Shown in pieces: positions 26,354 to 31,674 of a stretch of DNA of 64,000 bases. Each line of letters begins with the position of its first letter. Position 1 is the first letter of the stretch. Source of the stretch: a virus; the IMG/VR virus record IMGVR_UViG_3300032770_000001, positions 62,001 through 126,000 of that record; one strand, given 5' to 3'. Below the pieces are notes generated by a model, which saw only the letters and a list, made by a program, of their open reading frames with translations, was not told where the DNA came from and searched no databases. A program made the position numbers and the translations under genes.

Positions 26354-26983
26354 ATGGCATCTGCGGCAGTCGCCCCGGCGCGATTATATCGGGCTCTTAA
26401 CGATAAGGAACTCTCGCGGCGGTTCGCTAGCCGCCCTCTCCGTGCTTTGTTCGACGAAGCATACCACCGTCATCGCGATCAGATTTATCACGTCTGTTAC
26501 AGCTTCGTGCGCAATCAGGACGATGCCGAGGACATGGTCAGCCAGACCTTCCTGAAAGCGTGGAAGGGGCGCAAGGGTTTTCGAGCCGACGCCAAGTTCT
26601 CTACGTGGCTTCATCGAATCGCTGTCAACGAGTGTTTGATGTTCATTCGCAGCAAAAGCGCATTCGGCCACGATGCCCCCACGATCTCGCTGGACGCCGC
26701 AGTACCGAACACTGCCGGGGACGACTTCGTCAAGCCCGATGTTCCTCTCGATCCGCGCACGCTCGACCGCATGGTGGATCACCAGCAGCTACAGCGTGCT
26801 CTGCTCCGGCTGAGTGATGGTCAGCGGGAAGTGTTCGATCTGTATTTCTACAAGCAGCACACCATCGAAGAAATCCAGAAGAAATTAAAGCTGAGTGAGC
26901 CAGCGGTAAAGTCCCGCATTTTCCATGGGCGGCAGAAAGTCCTCCGGGCATTCGGTCGGCTGGATACAGCCGAGATGACCTAA
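26354..26983 (+). CDS. ECF-type RNA polymerase sigma factor
   Basis: 209 residues with the two domains of extracytoplasmic-function sigma factors. Region 2 is at about 30-95 (HRDQIYHVCYSFVRNQDDAE, DMVSQTFLKAW, FSTWLHRIAVNE), which binds core polymerase and the -10. Region 4 is at about 145-200 (ALLRLSDGQREVFDLYFY, then EEIQKKLKLSEPAVKSRIF helix-turn-helix), which binds the -35. The domains are joined by a Pro/Asp linker. It would redirect host RNA polymerase to phage promoters. No anti-sigma gene is adjacent. Confidence 0.88.
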   Translation: MASAAVAPARLYRALNDKELSRRFASRPLRALFDEAYHRHRDQIYHVCYSFVRNQDDAEDMVSQTFLKAWKGRKGFRADAKFSTWLHRIAVNECLMFIRSKSAFGHDAPTISLDAAVPNTAGDDFVKPDVPLDPRTLDRMVDHQQLQRALLRLSDGQREVFDLYFYKQHTIEEIQKKLKLSEPAVKSRIFHGRQKVLRAFGRLDTAEMT

Positions 26984-27009
26984 GTAACCCCAAAATAATT
27001 TTCAAAATC

Positions 27010-27040
27010 CTACCCTTTTCCCCGACCCGGCTGGTAGAAT
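27010..27040 (+). promoter_or_regulatory. Promoter of the RNA region, CTACC-N18-GGTAGAAT type
   Basis: CTACC at 27010, GGTAG at 27033 and -10 TAGAAT at 27035-27040. The same architecture with identical spacing is found at 43376 and 46298. It lies just after the sigma gene and heads the structured RNA and tRNA region. Confidence 0.75.
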
Positions 27041-27379
27041 GTGAGTGTAAAGGGACACCACGTTACGGGACGCAACGAGAGCCCGAACACGTAACTGGAG
27101 GTTGCTGCGCTTCCAGCGAATTGCCCGAACAGTTAGCGGCGTAACCATCTGCGGGGTGAACAGTATGAGAAACTAATTGCGGTGACCCATAACTGATTCG
27201 AACCAAGAAAAAATTATAGAAATTTCGCTCATGGGCTACGGCCCCGGAAACTACATCAACGGCTCCACCCCTTTCGAGTTGAAAATATCCTAGTCAGGGC
27301 TGGAGCCCCAATTTTTCGGCGGGAGCAACGAACGAGGTTCAAGACCTCGATCTTGCGTCTATGACGCGGGGTAGCTTGA
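27041..27379 (+). ncRNA. Putative structured non-coding RNA / long leader
   Basis: 338 bp without a credible gene, directly downstream of a strong promoter. Inverted repeats are dense: GTTACGGG with CCCG and GTAAC (27064-27097), CTGGA/TCCAG (27097-27118), GGGCT/AGCCC (about 27299-27312), and a T-arm-like CGAGG TTCAAGA CCTCG. A 20-codon ORF (27232-27294) and a 17-codon ORF at the start are possible but weak. No match to tmRNA, 6S, or a group I intron core is evident. Confidence 0.4.
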
Positions 27380-27652
27380 ATGGGTAGCTTCGGCGGCTGC
27401 GCTGATGCATCAGCGTTGTCCGTGCCCCCTCCGCTTTATCTTATGCACAAAATTCTCCACATCATCGAAGTCTGGTTCTCGGTGGCCGCGCTCTGGATAG
27501 TGTTCAAGGCATGGGCTGGTGGTTGTTTCGAGACGGGGCTGGAAGGCTGGCTTCTGCCGTGGGGCAAACCGAATCCCGGATGGGATGCGCCGACCGAGGA
27601 TGAGATGGAAGCTATGGGGTATGACCGATGGATTATCGAGTTGAAGTTTTAG
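27380..27652 (+). CDS. Small membrane protein, 90 aa
   Basis: One transmembrane helix (HIIEVWFSVAALWIVFKAW) and an aromatic C-terminal part. The start could be the ATG at 27380 (GGGG about 9 nt upstream) or the ATG at 27443. No family is recognised. Confidence 0.45.
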   Translation: MGSFGGCADASALSVPPPLYLMHKILHIIEVWFSVAALWIVFKAWAGGCFETGLEGWLLPWGKPNPGWDAPTEDEMEAMGYDRWIIELKF

Positions 27653-27783
27653 TTGACAACGTGGTGGTGAAGTGCAAGACTGATATTGCGCCGGGTAAGA
27701 TGCCGATAGAGGTCAAGAACCTCTCGCTGTGGGCGCAGTCGAACCGCTACTTGGCGTTCGACATCAAGGTAACAAAGGTTTAG
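27628..27783 (+). CDS. Small hypothetical protein, 51 aa
   Basis: ORF overlapping the end of the membrane-protein gene, beginning MDYRVEVLVDNVVVKCKT; the alternating hydrophobic pattern suggests a small beta-sheet protein. A GGGG stretch precedes the ATG. It is followed by a 6-bp hairpin with a CGGG loop and GTTT (27784-27803). Confidence 0.4.
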   Translation: MDYRVEVLVDNVVVKCKTDIAPGKMPIEVKNLSLWAQSNRYLAFDIKVTKV

Positions 27784-27932
27784 CCAGCCGGGGCTGGCGT
27801 TTGAGGTTGGGGCGGTTCTATTTGCTGAATGAAGTGCCAACCGGGGAGACCCGGACTGAACGATAGATGGAACCACCATCATGATTGTTTTTGGGACTTT
27901 GTTGCAGGTGGTGTGCACCCGCCCCACATTAT

Positions 27933-28055
27933 GCCGTGTCGTCTAGCTTGGTTAGGACGCTCACTGGAGCGAGGCTTCTGCGAAAAGGGCTATCGCTCAG
28001 TCCGAAGTAGTGGAGGTCTGGTGAGTGGACTTGGGTTCAAATCCTAAGCACGGCA
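27933..28055 (+). tRNA. tRNA-like gene with an oversized central region
   Basis: A 7-bp acceptor stem (GCCGTGT / GCACGGC), a canonical D-arm (TCTAGCTTGGTTAGGA) and a T-arm (TTGGG TTCAAAT CCTAA) are present, but the span is about 123 nt. Between D and T arms lie CTCAC...GTGAG, enclosing a GAGCGA...TCGCTC stem. This could be a tRNA with an insertion in the anticodon loop, or a degenerate gene. No CCA is encoded and the anticodon cannot be assigned. Confidence 0.45.
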
Positions 28056-28162
28056 CCCAATTTCTTAACTACGGTATTAGATAGTGTAAGCCCGGATGTG
28101 ACCGCTGCTCTGCATGTTCTCCGGGCGCTAGGAAAGCTGCCCGGTGGTGTCAGGCCGGGTCA

Positions 28163-28238
28163 GGGCGTGTAGTTCAGTTGGGAGAGCGGTTGCTTTGCAA
28201 GCAACAGGTCATCGGTTCGATCCCGTTCACGTCCACCA
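28163..28238 (+). tRNA. tRNA-Ala(UGC)
   Basis: Acceptor GGGCGTG/CACGTCC with the G3-U70 pair that specifies alanine. Anticodon loop TTTGCAA on a GGTTGC-type stem, TTCGA T-loop, encoded ACCA end. Reads GCA. Confidence 0.92.
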
Positions 28239-28251
28239 AGTTTAGATCGGA

Positions 28252-28298
28252 GCCGTCATCGAAGATCGGGATGCAGGTGGTTCGAATCCCCGGACGGC
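28252..28298 (+). other. Minimal tRNA-like structure or tRNA remnant
   Basis: A 6-bp stem GCCGTC/GACGGC encloses a short ATC...GAT element with GG and a T-loop-like TTCGAAT. It is too short (47 nt) for a full tRNA and lacks a recognisable anticodon arm. Confidence 0.35.
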
Positions 28299-28330
28299 GA
28301 TAATCACGCGGAGCGGGTTGAGCCGGGTGA

Positions 28331-28380
28331 ACAACAGGCATGGTGCTGAAATCTACCGGGTTCGATGTCCCGGCTGTTGT
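28331..28380 (+). other. Acceptor/T-arm minihelix-like structure
   Basis: A perfect 7-bp stem (ACAACAG/CTGTTGT) and a perfect T-stem (CCGGG/CCCGG with TTCGATGT loop) are joined by only 18 nt. This is the acceptor plus T half of a tRNA without room for D and anticodon arms. It may be a remnant or a functional tRNA mimic. Confidence 0.4.
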
Positions 28381-28570
28381 GCCGATCAATTTTGAAGCGG
28401 TGACCGTAGTGGGAACGGGTGCGAGGGAAATTCTGCACCAGTCGAAAGACCGTGGAGTGGAGTGAATCTGGTTTGTTCCTGTAGGATTGGGCAACCCTTC
28501 CGGGATTAGGGCAAGCTGGTGACACCAGAAACGCTACCGAAGTACCAGCAGGAATCGCTTCAAATTTTTC

Positions 28571-28897
28571 GTGCAGGGTAAACCGCCGTATACGACCAAG
28601 GCTCATTTGAGACGCGGGATAGCGGTTATTGGCAAGGGAGAGCCGGAGAATCGGAACCCGTTTGGAGCCTACTGCACGACTCTTTTTATGCAGACGCCGA
28701 AACTGGTTTACGACTTCATCCGCAGCCGGGTGTACATCGCGACTCGATACACCGAGGACGCAATCGGGCGGATCAAGGTGCTGGAGAAGCACGACGTGAC
28801 CGAGGACTTCGATGGTATTGCGGTCCGGCGCGGATTCTGGGAAGAGACCGAGGTCGGGCAGCAAACCAGAGAGAAATTTGCAGCAGCCGAAAAATAA
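28571..28897 (+). CDS. Hypothetical protein, 108 aa
   Basis: GTG start at 28571, or ATG at 28688 for a shorter form. The C-terminal two-thirds (MQTPKLVYDFIRSRVYIATRY...EDFDGIAVRRGFWEE) has a typical mixed alpha/beta composition. There is no clear ribosome site. It occurs between tRNA-like elements and the small gene at 28960. Confidence 0.45.
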   Translation: MQGKPPYTTKAHLRRGIAVIGKGEPENRNPFGAYCTTLFMQTPKLVYDFIRSRVYIATRYTEDAIGRIKVLEKHDVTEDFDGIAVRRGFWEETEVGQQTREKFAAAEK

Positions 28898-28904
28898 TTG
28901 TTGT

Positions 28905-28929
28905 AAGTTTTCCGAATATCTGGTACTAT
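28905..28929 (+). promoter_or_regulatory. Extended -10 promoter of a micro-gene
   Basis: TTGTAA, 17 bp, then TACTAT inside CTGGTACTAT. The downstream leader carries GAGAGG before the ATG at 28960. Confidence 0.65.
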
Positions 28930-28959
28930 GTATTAGACAGTGAATTTCCGAGAGGCATT

Positions 28960-29091
28960 ATGAACTTCAACTTCACCAACGCGGGATGGCAGACGGGCGC
29001 TGTAGGCGCGGTCGCCGCCGTGTGTGAAGCTGAAGGTATTGTCGCCGCAGGAGCGGCGGATAGCGTGCCCTCGGAGGGTTGGGATGATTAA
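28960..29091 (+). CDS. 43-aa microprotein with its own promoter and terminator
   Basis: The ORF begins MNFNFTNAGWQTGAVGAVAAV and ends in SEGWDD. It has a complete expression unit: extended -10 promoter, GAGAGG ribosome site 6-7 nt before the ATG, and a strong terminator after the stop. The middle is Ala/Gly/Val-rich and weakly hydrophobic. The product is unknown; a regulatory peptide or small anti-host factor is possible. Confidence 0.6.
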   Translation: MNFNFTNAGWQTGAVGAVAAVCEAEGIVAAGAADSVPSEGWDD

Positions 29092-29117
29092 GTAACTCCC
29101 AATCAGAGACTTCCGAG

Positions 29118-29148
29118 GGCGACCTGAAAAGGTCGCCTTTAGTTTTTT
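29118..29148 (+). terminator. Rho-independent terminator
   Basis: GGCGACCT, GAAA tetraloop, AGGTCGCC, then TTTAGTTTTTT. It ends the micro-gene transcript. Confidence 0.85.
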
Positions 29149-29159
29149 GCAGTAGATGT

Positions 29160-29239
29160 TGCCCGGTGGAGTGAGTGGCCGAAACCCCTTCTCTTACAAA
29201 GAAGGCTTACCGCTGGTTCGAATCCAGTCCGGGCAACCA
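29160..29239 (+). tRNA. tRNA-Val(UAC)
   Basis: Acceptor TGCCCGG/CCGGGCA with an encoded CCA. Anticodon stem CTTCT/AGAAG with loop CTTACAA, T-arm CTGG TTCGAAT CCAG. The variable loop is 8 nt. Anticodon UAC reads GUA. Confidence 0.85.
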
Positions 29240-29242
29240 GAT

Positions 29243-29319
29243 GCGGGATTAGCTCAGGCTGGTAGAGCGGTTCGTTGCCAACGAACAGGTCGAGGGTTCA
29301 AATCCCTCATCCCGCCCCA
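29243..29319 (+). tRNA. tRNA-Gly(GCC), copy 1
   Basis: Acceptor GCGGGAT/ATCCCGC, D-arm GCTCAGGCTGGTAGAGC, anticodon loop TTGCCAA, T-arm GAGGG TTCAAAT CCCTC, encoded CCA. Reads GGU/GGC. Confidence 0.93.
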
Positions 29320-29334
29320 AGTTTAGGAGTGAAT

Positions 29335-29550
29335 GTGAAACGCAGCAGACAACGTATCGTGAAGCTGGTGACGACCGTGGAGGTCGAGAAGCATGATTGG
29401 GGATTCCAAGTGAATCACCCGACGTTGGGTCTGGTTGCGACTGCTGACACCGAGGATGAAGCCCTGTCCAAGATGGACAAGATGGTTGTTCGGCAGCTTG
29501 AGTTTGATCTGGCGCACGCGAAAGCGAAGCCAGCAAAGATGGGCCGCTAG
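29335..29550 (+). CDS. Small hypothetical protein between tRNAs, 71 aa
   Basis: GTG start with AGGAG 9 nt upstream, just after tRNA-Gly. The protein (VKLVTTVEVEKHDWGFQVNH...EDEALSKMDKMVV) looks like a small beta-alpha domain. Its last codons and TAG stop are contained in the 5' end of the next tRNA gene, where the stop is formed by U8-A9-G10 of the tRNA. Confidence 0.6.
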   Translation: MKRSRQRIVKLVTTVEVEKHDWGFQVNHPTLGLVATADTEDEALSKMDKMVVRQLEFDLAHAKAKPAKMGR

Positions 29551-29615
29551 CATAACTGGGAATGCATCGCACTTGCAATGCGAAGGAACGGGTTCGAATC
29601 CCGGCGTGTCCACCA
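29541..29615 (+). tRNA. tRNA-Ala(UGC)-like, with a defective acceptor stem
   Basis: Good D-stem (GCAT/ATGC), anticodon stem TCGCA/TGCGA with loop CTTGCAA (UGC), TTCGAAT T-loop and ACCA end. The outer acceptor pairs, including G3-U70, are kept, but the inner three (CGC against CGT) do not pair. Because the 5' strand is also the coding end of the upstream gene, the tRNA may have been compromised by the overlap. Confidence 0.65.
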
Positions 29616-29632
29616 AGTTCAGATGTACCTGT

Positions 29633-29705
29633 AGTGGCTTAGCCAAGTGGTAAGGCGACCCTCTGCAAAAGGGTTAATGCGCGGGTTCGATTCCCGCAGC
29701 CACGT
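29633..29705 (+). tRNA. tRNA-Cys(GCA), copy 1
   Basis: D-arm TAGCCAAGTGGTAAGGC, anticodon stem ACCCT/AGGGT with loop CTGCAAA, T-arm GCGGG TTCGATT CCCGC. Six good acceptor pairs (GTGGCT/AGCCAC) with an A-G at the end, discriminator U73 as in Cys tRNAs. CCA is not encoded. Confidence 0.85.
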
Positions 29706-29706
29706 C

Positions 29707-29783
29707 GGGGTGTTGGAGGAGTTGGAGTCCTCGCCTCCCTGTCACGGAGGAGATCGCGGGTTCGAGGCCCGTACACCCCGCCA
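29707..29783 (+). tRNA. tRNA-Asp(GUC), copy 1
   Basis: Acceptor GGGGTGT/ACACCCC, discriminator G73 (an Asp identity base), anticodon stem CCTCC/GGAGG with loop CTGTCAC, TTCGA T-loop, encoded CCA. Confidence 0.93.
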
Positions 29784-29801
29784 AGTTTGAAGTAGAAGTT
29801 C

Positions 29802-29878
29802 GGTGACGTACCATAATTGGCTAATGGGCTCCCCTGTCACGGGAGAATATGGGGGTTCGAGTCCCCTCGTCACCGCCA
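29802..29878 (+). tRNA. tRNA-Asp(GUC), copy 2
   Basis: Acceptor GGTGACG/CGTCACC, G73, anticodon stem CTCCC/GGGAG with the same loop CTGTCAC, T-arm GGGG TTCGAGT CCCC, CCA. The body differs clearly from copy 1, so this is not a recent duplication. Confidence 0.93.
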
Positions 29879-29880
29879 AC

Positions 29881-29955
29881 GCATCCGTGGCGAAACGGGA
29901 ACGCGGCGGTCTGCAAAACCGTCATGAGTCGGCTCGACACCGACCGGGTGCTCCA
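29881..29955 (+). tRNA. tRNA-Cys(GCA), copy 2
   Basis: Acceptor GCATCCG/CGGGTGC, U73 then CCA. Anticodon loop CTGCAAA on a CGGT/ACCG stem. The T-loop is CTCGACA, lacking the usual T54. Different in body from copy 1. Confidence 0.88.
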
Positions 29956-29961
29956 AGATTG

Positions 29962-30114
29962 ATGCGGCGAAAAATACAATTCGCGATGCTTTGGATAGCA
30001 AAGCGGTTGAGAGCCGCAGCAGACAGTGTTGAGAAACACGCCCCAGTCGTAAATGAGGGGCGACCGACGCTGGAAGATTTGATGTTAGAGAATCGCCGAG
30101 GCGATTTGAAATAG
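29962..30114 (+). CDS. Small basic protein between tRNA and RNase P RNA, 50 aa
   Basis: ATG 7 nt after the CCA of tRNA-Cys, no ribosome site. It begins MRRKIQFAMLWIAKRLRAAA, amphipathic and basic, with an acidic second half. The message might become leaderless after tRNA 3' processing. Confidence is limited by the small size. Confidence 0.4.
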   Translation: MRRKIQFAMLWIAKRLRAAADSVEKHAPVVNEGRPTLEDLMLENRRGDLK

Positions 30115-30125
30115 TTCTTTTACAG

Positions 30126-30500
30126 TTTGTGTCAGTGCCGGACGGTCGCGAGTGGCGTTTGTTTCAGCAGGCGTCATTCGAGGAAAGTCGGGGCACCACA
30201 GGATGGCGTACCAGAGAGACACTGGGCTCCGGTGTGCTTGGAAGCGTCGGCGAAAGCCTTCCCAACCAAGTCCCCGGATGACGATTAGAGCAACAGAGAC
30301 GAGTCGGCGTTAGTACCGCAGCACGGGCTGCGGAGGCCGGGTGAAACGGGCAATCTCTACGCGGTGCAAGCGCAAATAGGCCGACAGGAGTGATCCGCTC
30401 CGTTATGAATCGGCGGGTAGCGTGCTTGAGCGTTACGGCGACGTAACGCCTAGAGGAATGATCGTCCTCGACAGAACCCCGCTTACAGGGCTGACACAAA
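30126..30500 (+). ncRNA. rnpB: RNase P RNA (type A-like), phage-encoded
   Basis: Catalytic RNA that removes tRNA 5' leaders. Seen in order: a perfect 10-bp P1 (TTTGTGTCAG/CTGACACAAA at the two ends), the conserved GAGGAAAGTC block near 30178, AACAGAGACGA, GGGTGAAACGG, GGTGCAAGCGCAAATAGG, GGGTAGCGTGCTTGAGC, CTAGAGGAATGATCG and the 3' block ACAGAACCCCGCTTACAG. Helix P4 forms AAG-U-CGGGG / CCCCGCTT with the universal bulged U kept. One P4 pair is flipped relative to the common bacterial sequence on both strands, a compensatory change showing selection for structure. It lies between tRNA genes. A 133-codon minus-strand ORF here is spurious. No protein subunit gene is visible. Confidence 0.95.
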
Positions 30501-30508
30501 ATTGATGG

Positions 30509-30583
30509 GCGGGTGAGGTATAACTGGTGGTGCCGTGGGCCTCCAACCCACTGAGGCAGGTTCAATTCCTGTCACCCGCTCCA
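30509..30583 (+). tRNA. tRNA-Gly(UCC)
   Basis: Acceptor GCGGGTG/CACCCGC, anticodon stem GTGGG/CCCAC with loop CCTCCAA, TTCAATT T-loop, discriminator T and CCA. Begins 8 nt after the RNase P RNA. Position 33 is C in this loop. Confidence 0.88.
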
Positions 30584-30584
30584 T

Positions 30585-30661
30585 GCGACCATAGTTCAGT
30601 CTGGTAGAATGCTTCCTTGCCATGGAAGAGGTCGAGGGTTCAAATCCCTCTGGTCGCTCCA
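30585..30661 (+). tRNA. tRNA-Gly(GCC), copy 2
   Basis: Acceptor GCGACCA/TGGTCGC, anticodon stem CTTCC/GGAAG with loop TTGCCAT, T-arm GAGGG TTCAAAT CCCTC, CCA encoded. The T-arm is identical to copy 1, the rest differs. Confidence 0.92.
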
Positions 30662-30728
30662 GATTTTAGTTGTACGGGTTCGGCTAATCGGAGCCGAGTG
30701 AACGCGAGATACCCTTCTCGCACCCGAC

Positions 30729-30804
30729 GCGGGAATAGCTCAGTTGGTAGAGTGCGTGCTTCCCAAGCATGAGGTCGTGGGTTCAAGTCCCATTTCCCGC
30801 TCCA
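30729..30804 (+). tRNA. tRNA-Gly(CCC)
   Basis: Acceptor GCGGGAA/TTCCCGC, D-arm GCTCAGTTGGTAGAGT, anticodon stem CGTGC/GCATG with loop TTCCCAA, TTCAAGT T-loop, CCA encoded. Reads GGG. Upstream (30670-30720) are unassigned inverted repeats. Confidence 0.92.
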
Positions 30805-30815
30805 AGTTTTTGTGG

Positions 30816-30821
30816 TATCAT
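30816..30821 (+). promoter_or_regulatory. Extended -10 promoter, leaderless
   Basis: TGTGGTATCAT, with the hexamer at 30816-30821, then 5 nt (GTAGT) and the GTG of the nuclease gene. The same 5-nt spacing and AGTGTG context is found at 43401-43414. Confidence 0.65.
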
Positions 30822-30826
30822 GTAGT

Positions 30827-31228
30827 GTGGCGAATACTACATTCAAAGGTGAGATTGCCGTCCAGAAGGTGATTCTTCGGGCAATCGAAAAAGATGTAAT
30901 CGCAAGCAAGCCTGTCGTTGAAGGTTGCCGTTACGATCTGGTTTTAGATGTTGATGGGTTGAAGAGAACCCAAGTGAAGTATGCTGGACAGACTAGGAAT
31001 GGTGCAATAAAAGTTTCGGTTGCATCACAAGATAGCCGGGGCAAGAAAGGTAAGCGATACGGAGAGCATGAAGTCGATCTCATAATCGCGTATTCTCCGA
31101 TCACGGGAAAGTTTTACAAACTCCCACCCGAAGTCTGGCGAGGGAAAAGGTTGCTTCACCTACGATACGAGCCATCGAAGAACAACCAAAAGATGGGTTG
31201 TTTCGATGCGAGAGATTTTGAGTGGTAA
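30827..31228 (+). CDS. PD-(D/E)XK endonuclease, I-Ssp6803I-like family
   Basis: 133 residues from the GTG at 30827 (a GTG 15 nt upstream is in frame but lies inside the promoter). Motifs: GEIAVQKVILRAI helix with the early Glu, YDLVLDVDG, and TQVKYAGQ (the D...QxK core), followed by DLIIAY. This pattern is that of the PDDEXK_5 family, whose known member is encoded in a cyanobacterial tRNA intron. Placement inside a tRNA array fits a homing-type or array-remodelling nuclease. Stop is 5 nt before the next tRNA region. Confidence 0.78.
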   Translation: MANTTFKGEIAVQKVILRAIEKDVIASKPVVEGCRYDLVLDVDGLKRTQVKYAGQTRNGAIKVSVASQDSRGKKGKRYGEHEVDLIIAYSPITGKFYKLPPEVWRGKRLLHLRYEPSKNNQKMGCFDARDFEW

Positions 31229-31235
31229 CAAGTTC

Positions 31236-31311
31236 GGGCCTATGGCGCAGTTGGGAGCGCGTTTCCATGGCATGGAAAAGGTCGTGAGTTCGAATCTCAC
31301 TAGGTCCACCA
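31236..31311 (+). tRNA. tRNA-Ala(GGC)
   Basis: Acceptor GGGCCTA/TAGGTCC with G3-U70, anticodon stem TTTCC/GGAAA with loop ATGGCAT, T-arm GTGAG TTCGAAT CTCAC, ACCA. Reads GCU/GCC. Position 33 is T. Confidence 0.9.
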
Positions 31312-31316
31312 AGTTT

Positions 31317-31444
31317 GGCGAGCGTCCGAGTTGACGTGCTCGAAGGCTGCAACCTTCCACGTTGACTGGCTCTGGCGAGTAACGGACGGAAACGCGGATC
31401 AGCTTGCAGGCTCCCGTGGAGAGGGGTTCGATTCCTCCTCGTTA
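31317..31444 (+). other. Long tRNA-like structure with GCA loop
   Basis: Possible acceptor GGCGAG/CTCGTT (two G-U pairs), D-like CGAG/CTCG, a stem GAAGG/CTTCC with loop CTGCAAC, a CCACG...CGTGG stem enclosing about 50 nt, and a T-arm GAGGG GTTCGAT TCCTC. At about 128 nt it is much longer than a tRNA. It may be an interrupted or degenerate Cys-like tRNA. Confidence 0.35.
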
Positions 31445-31496
31445 AATTTTCAGCGGTTTTATTACGTATTATAAAACCGCGTTTGACTGAAATTTT
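31444..31496 (+). repeat. AT-rich nested inverted repeat
   Basis: Inner stem GCGGTTTTAT/ATAAAACCGC (10 bp), outer near-perfect arm AAATTTTCA/TGAAATTTT. It may act as a weak terminator or mark an old insertion. Confidence 0.6.
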
Positions 31497-31503
31497 ATAG
31501 CGT

Positions 31504-31580
31504 GGCCCATTCTTCTACGCTGGTTAGGAAAGCGGCCCTTCAAGCCGAAAAAGGGGGATCGTCGCCCCCATGGGCTACCA
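31504..31580 (+). tRNA. tRNA-Glu(UUC), with C33
   Basis: Acceptor GGCCCAT/ATGGGCT with a G1-U72 pair shared with the Glu(CUC) gene at 32297, D-arm TTCT/AGGA, anticodon loop CCTTCAA on CGGC/GCCG, T-stem GGGGG/CCCCC with an unusual ATCGTCG loop, ACCA. Position 33 is C instead of the near-universal U. Confidence 0.75.
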
Positions 31581-31588
31581 AATTTTGA

Positions 31589-31666
31589 GTGCTGTTAGCT
31601 CAGTCTGGTTAGAGCGGTTGCTTCACACGCAACAGGTCGGGGGTTTAAATCCCTCACGGCACACCA
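31589..31666 (+). tRNA. tRNA-Val(CAC)
   Basis: Acceptor GTGCTGT/ACGGCAC, D-arm GCTCAGTCTGGTTAGAGC, anticodon stem GTTGC/GCAAC with loop TTCACAC, T-loop TTTAAAT, ACCA. Reads GUG. Confidence 0.92.
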
Positions 31667-31674
31667 AGTTCGTT

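Noticed and set aside
27041-27379. tmRNA
   Set aside because: No acceptor/T-arm pair closing the region and no tag-peptide-like ORF ending in AA.
30164-30565. 133-codon ORF on the minus strand
   Set aside because: It is antisense to the RNase P RNA and tRNA-Gly(UCC); the conserved RNA blocks explain the sequence.
30601-30610. Promoter CTGGTAGAAT
   Set aside because: It is the D-arm of tRNA-Gly(GCC) copy 2, so the promoter-like string is coincidental.
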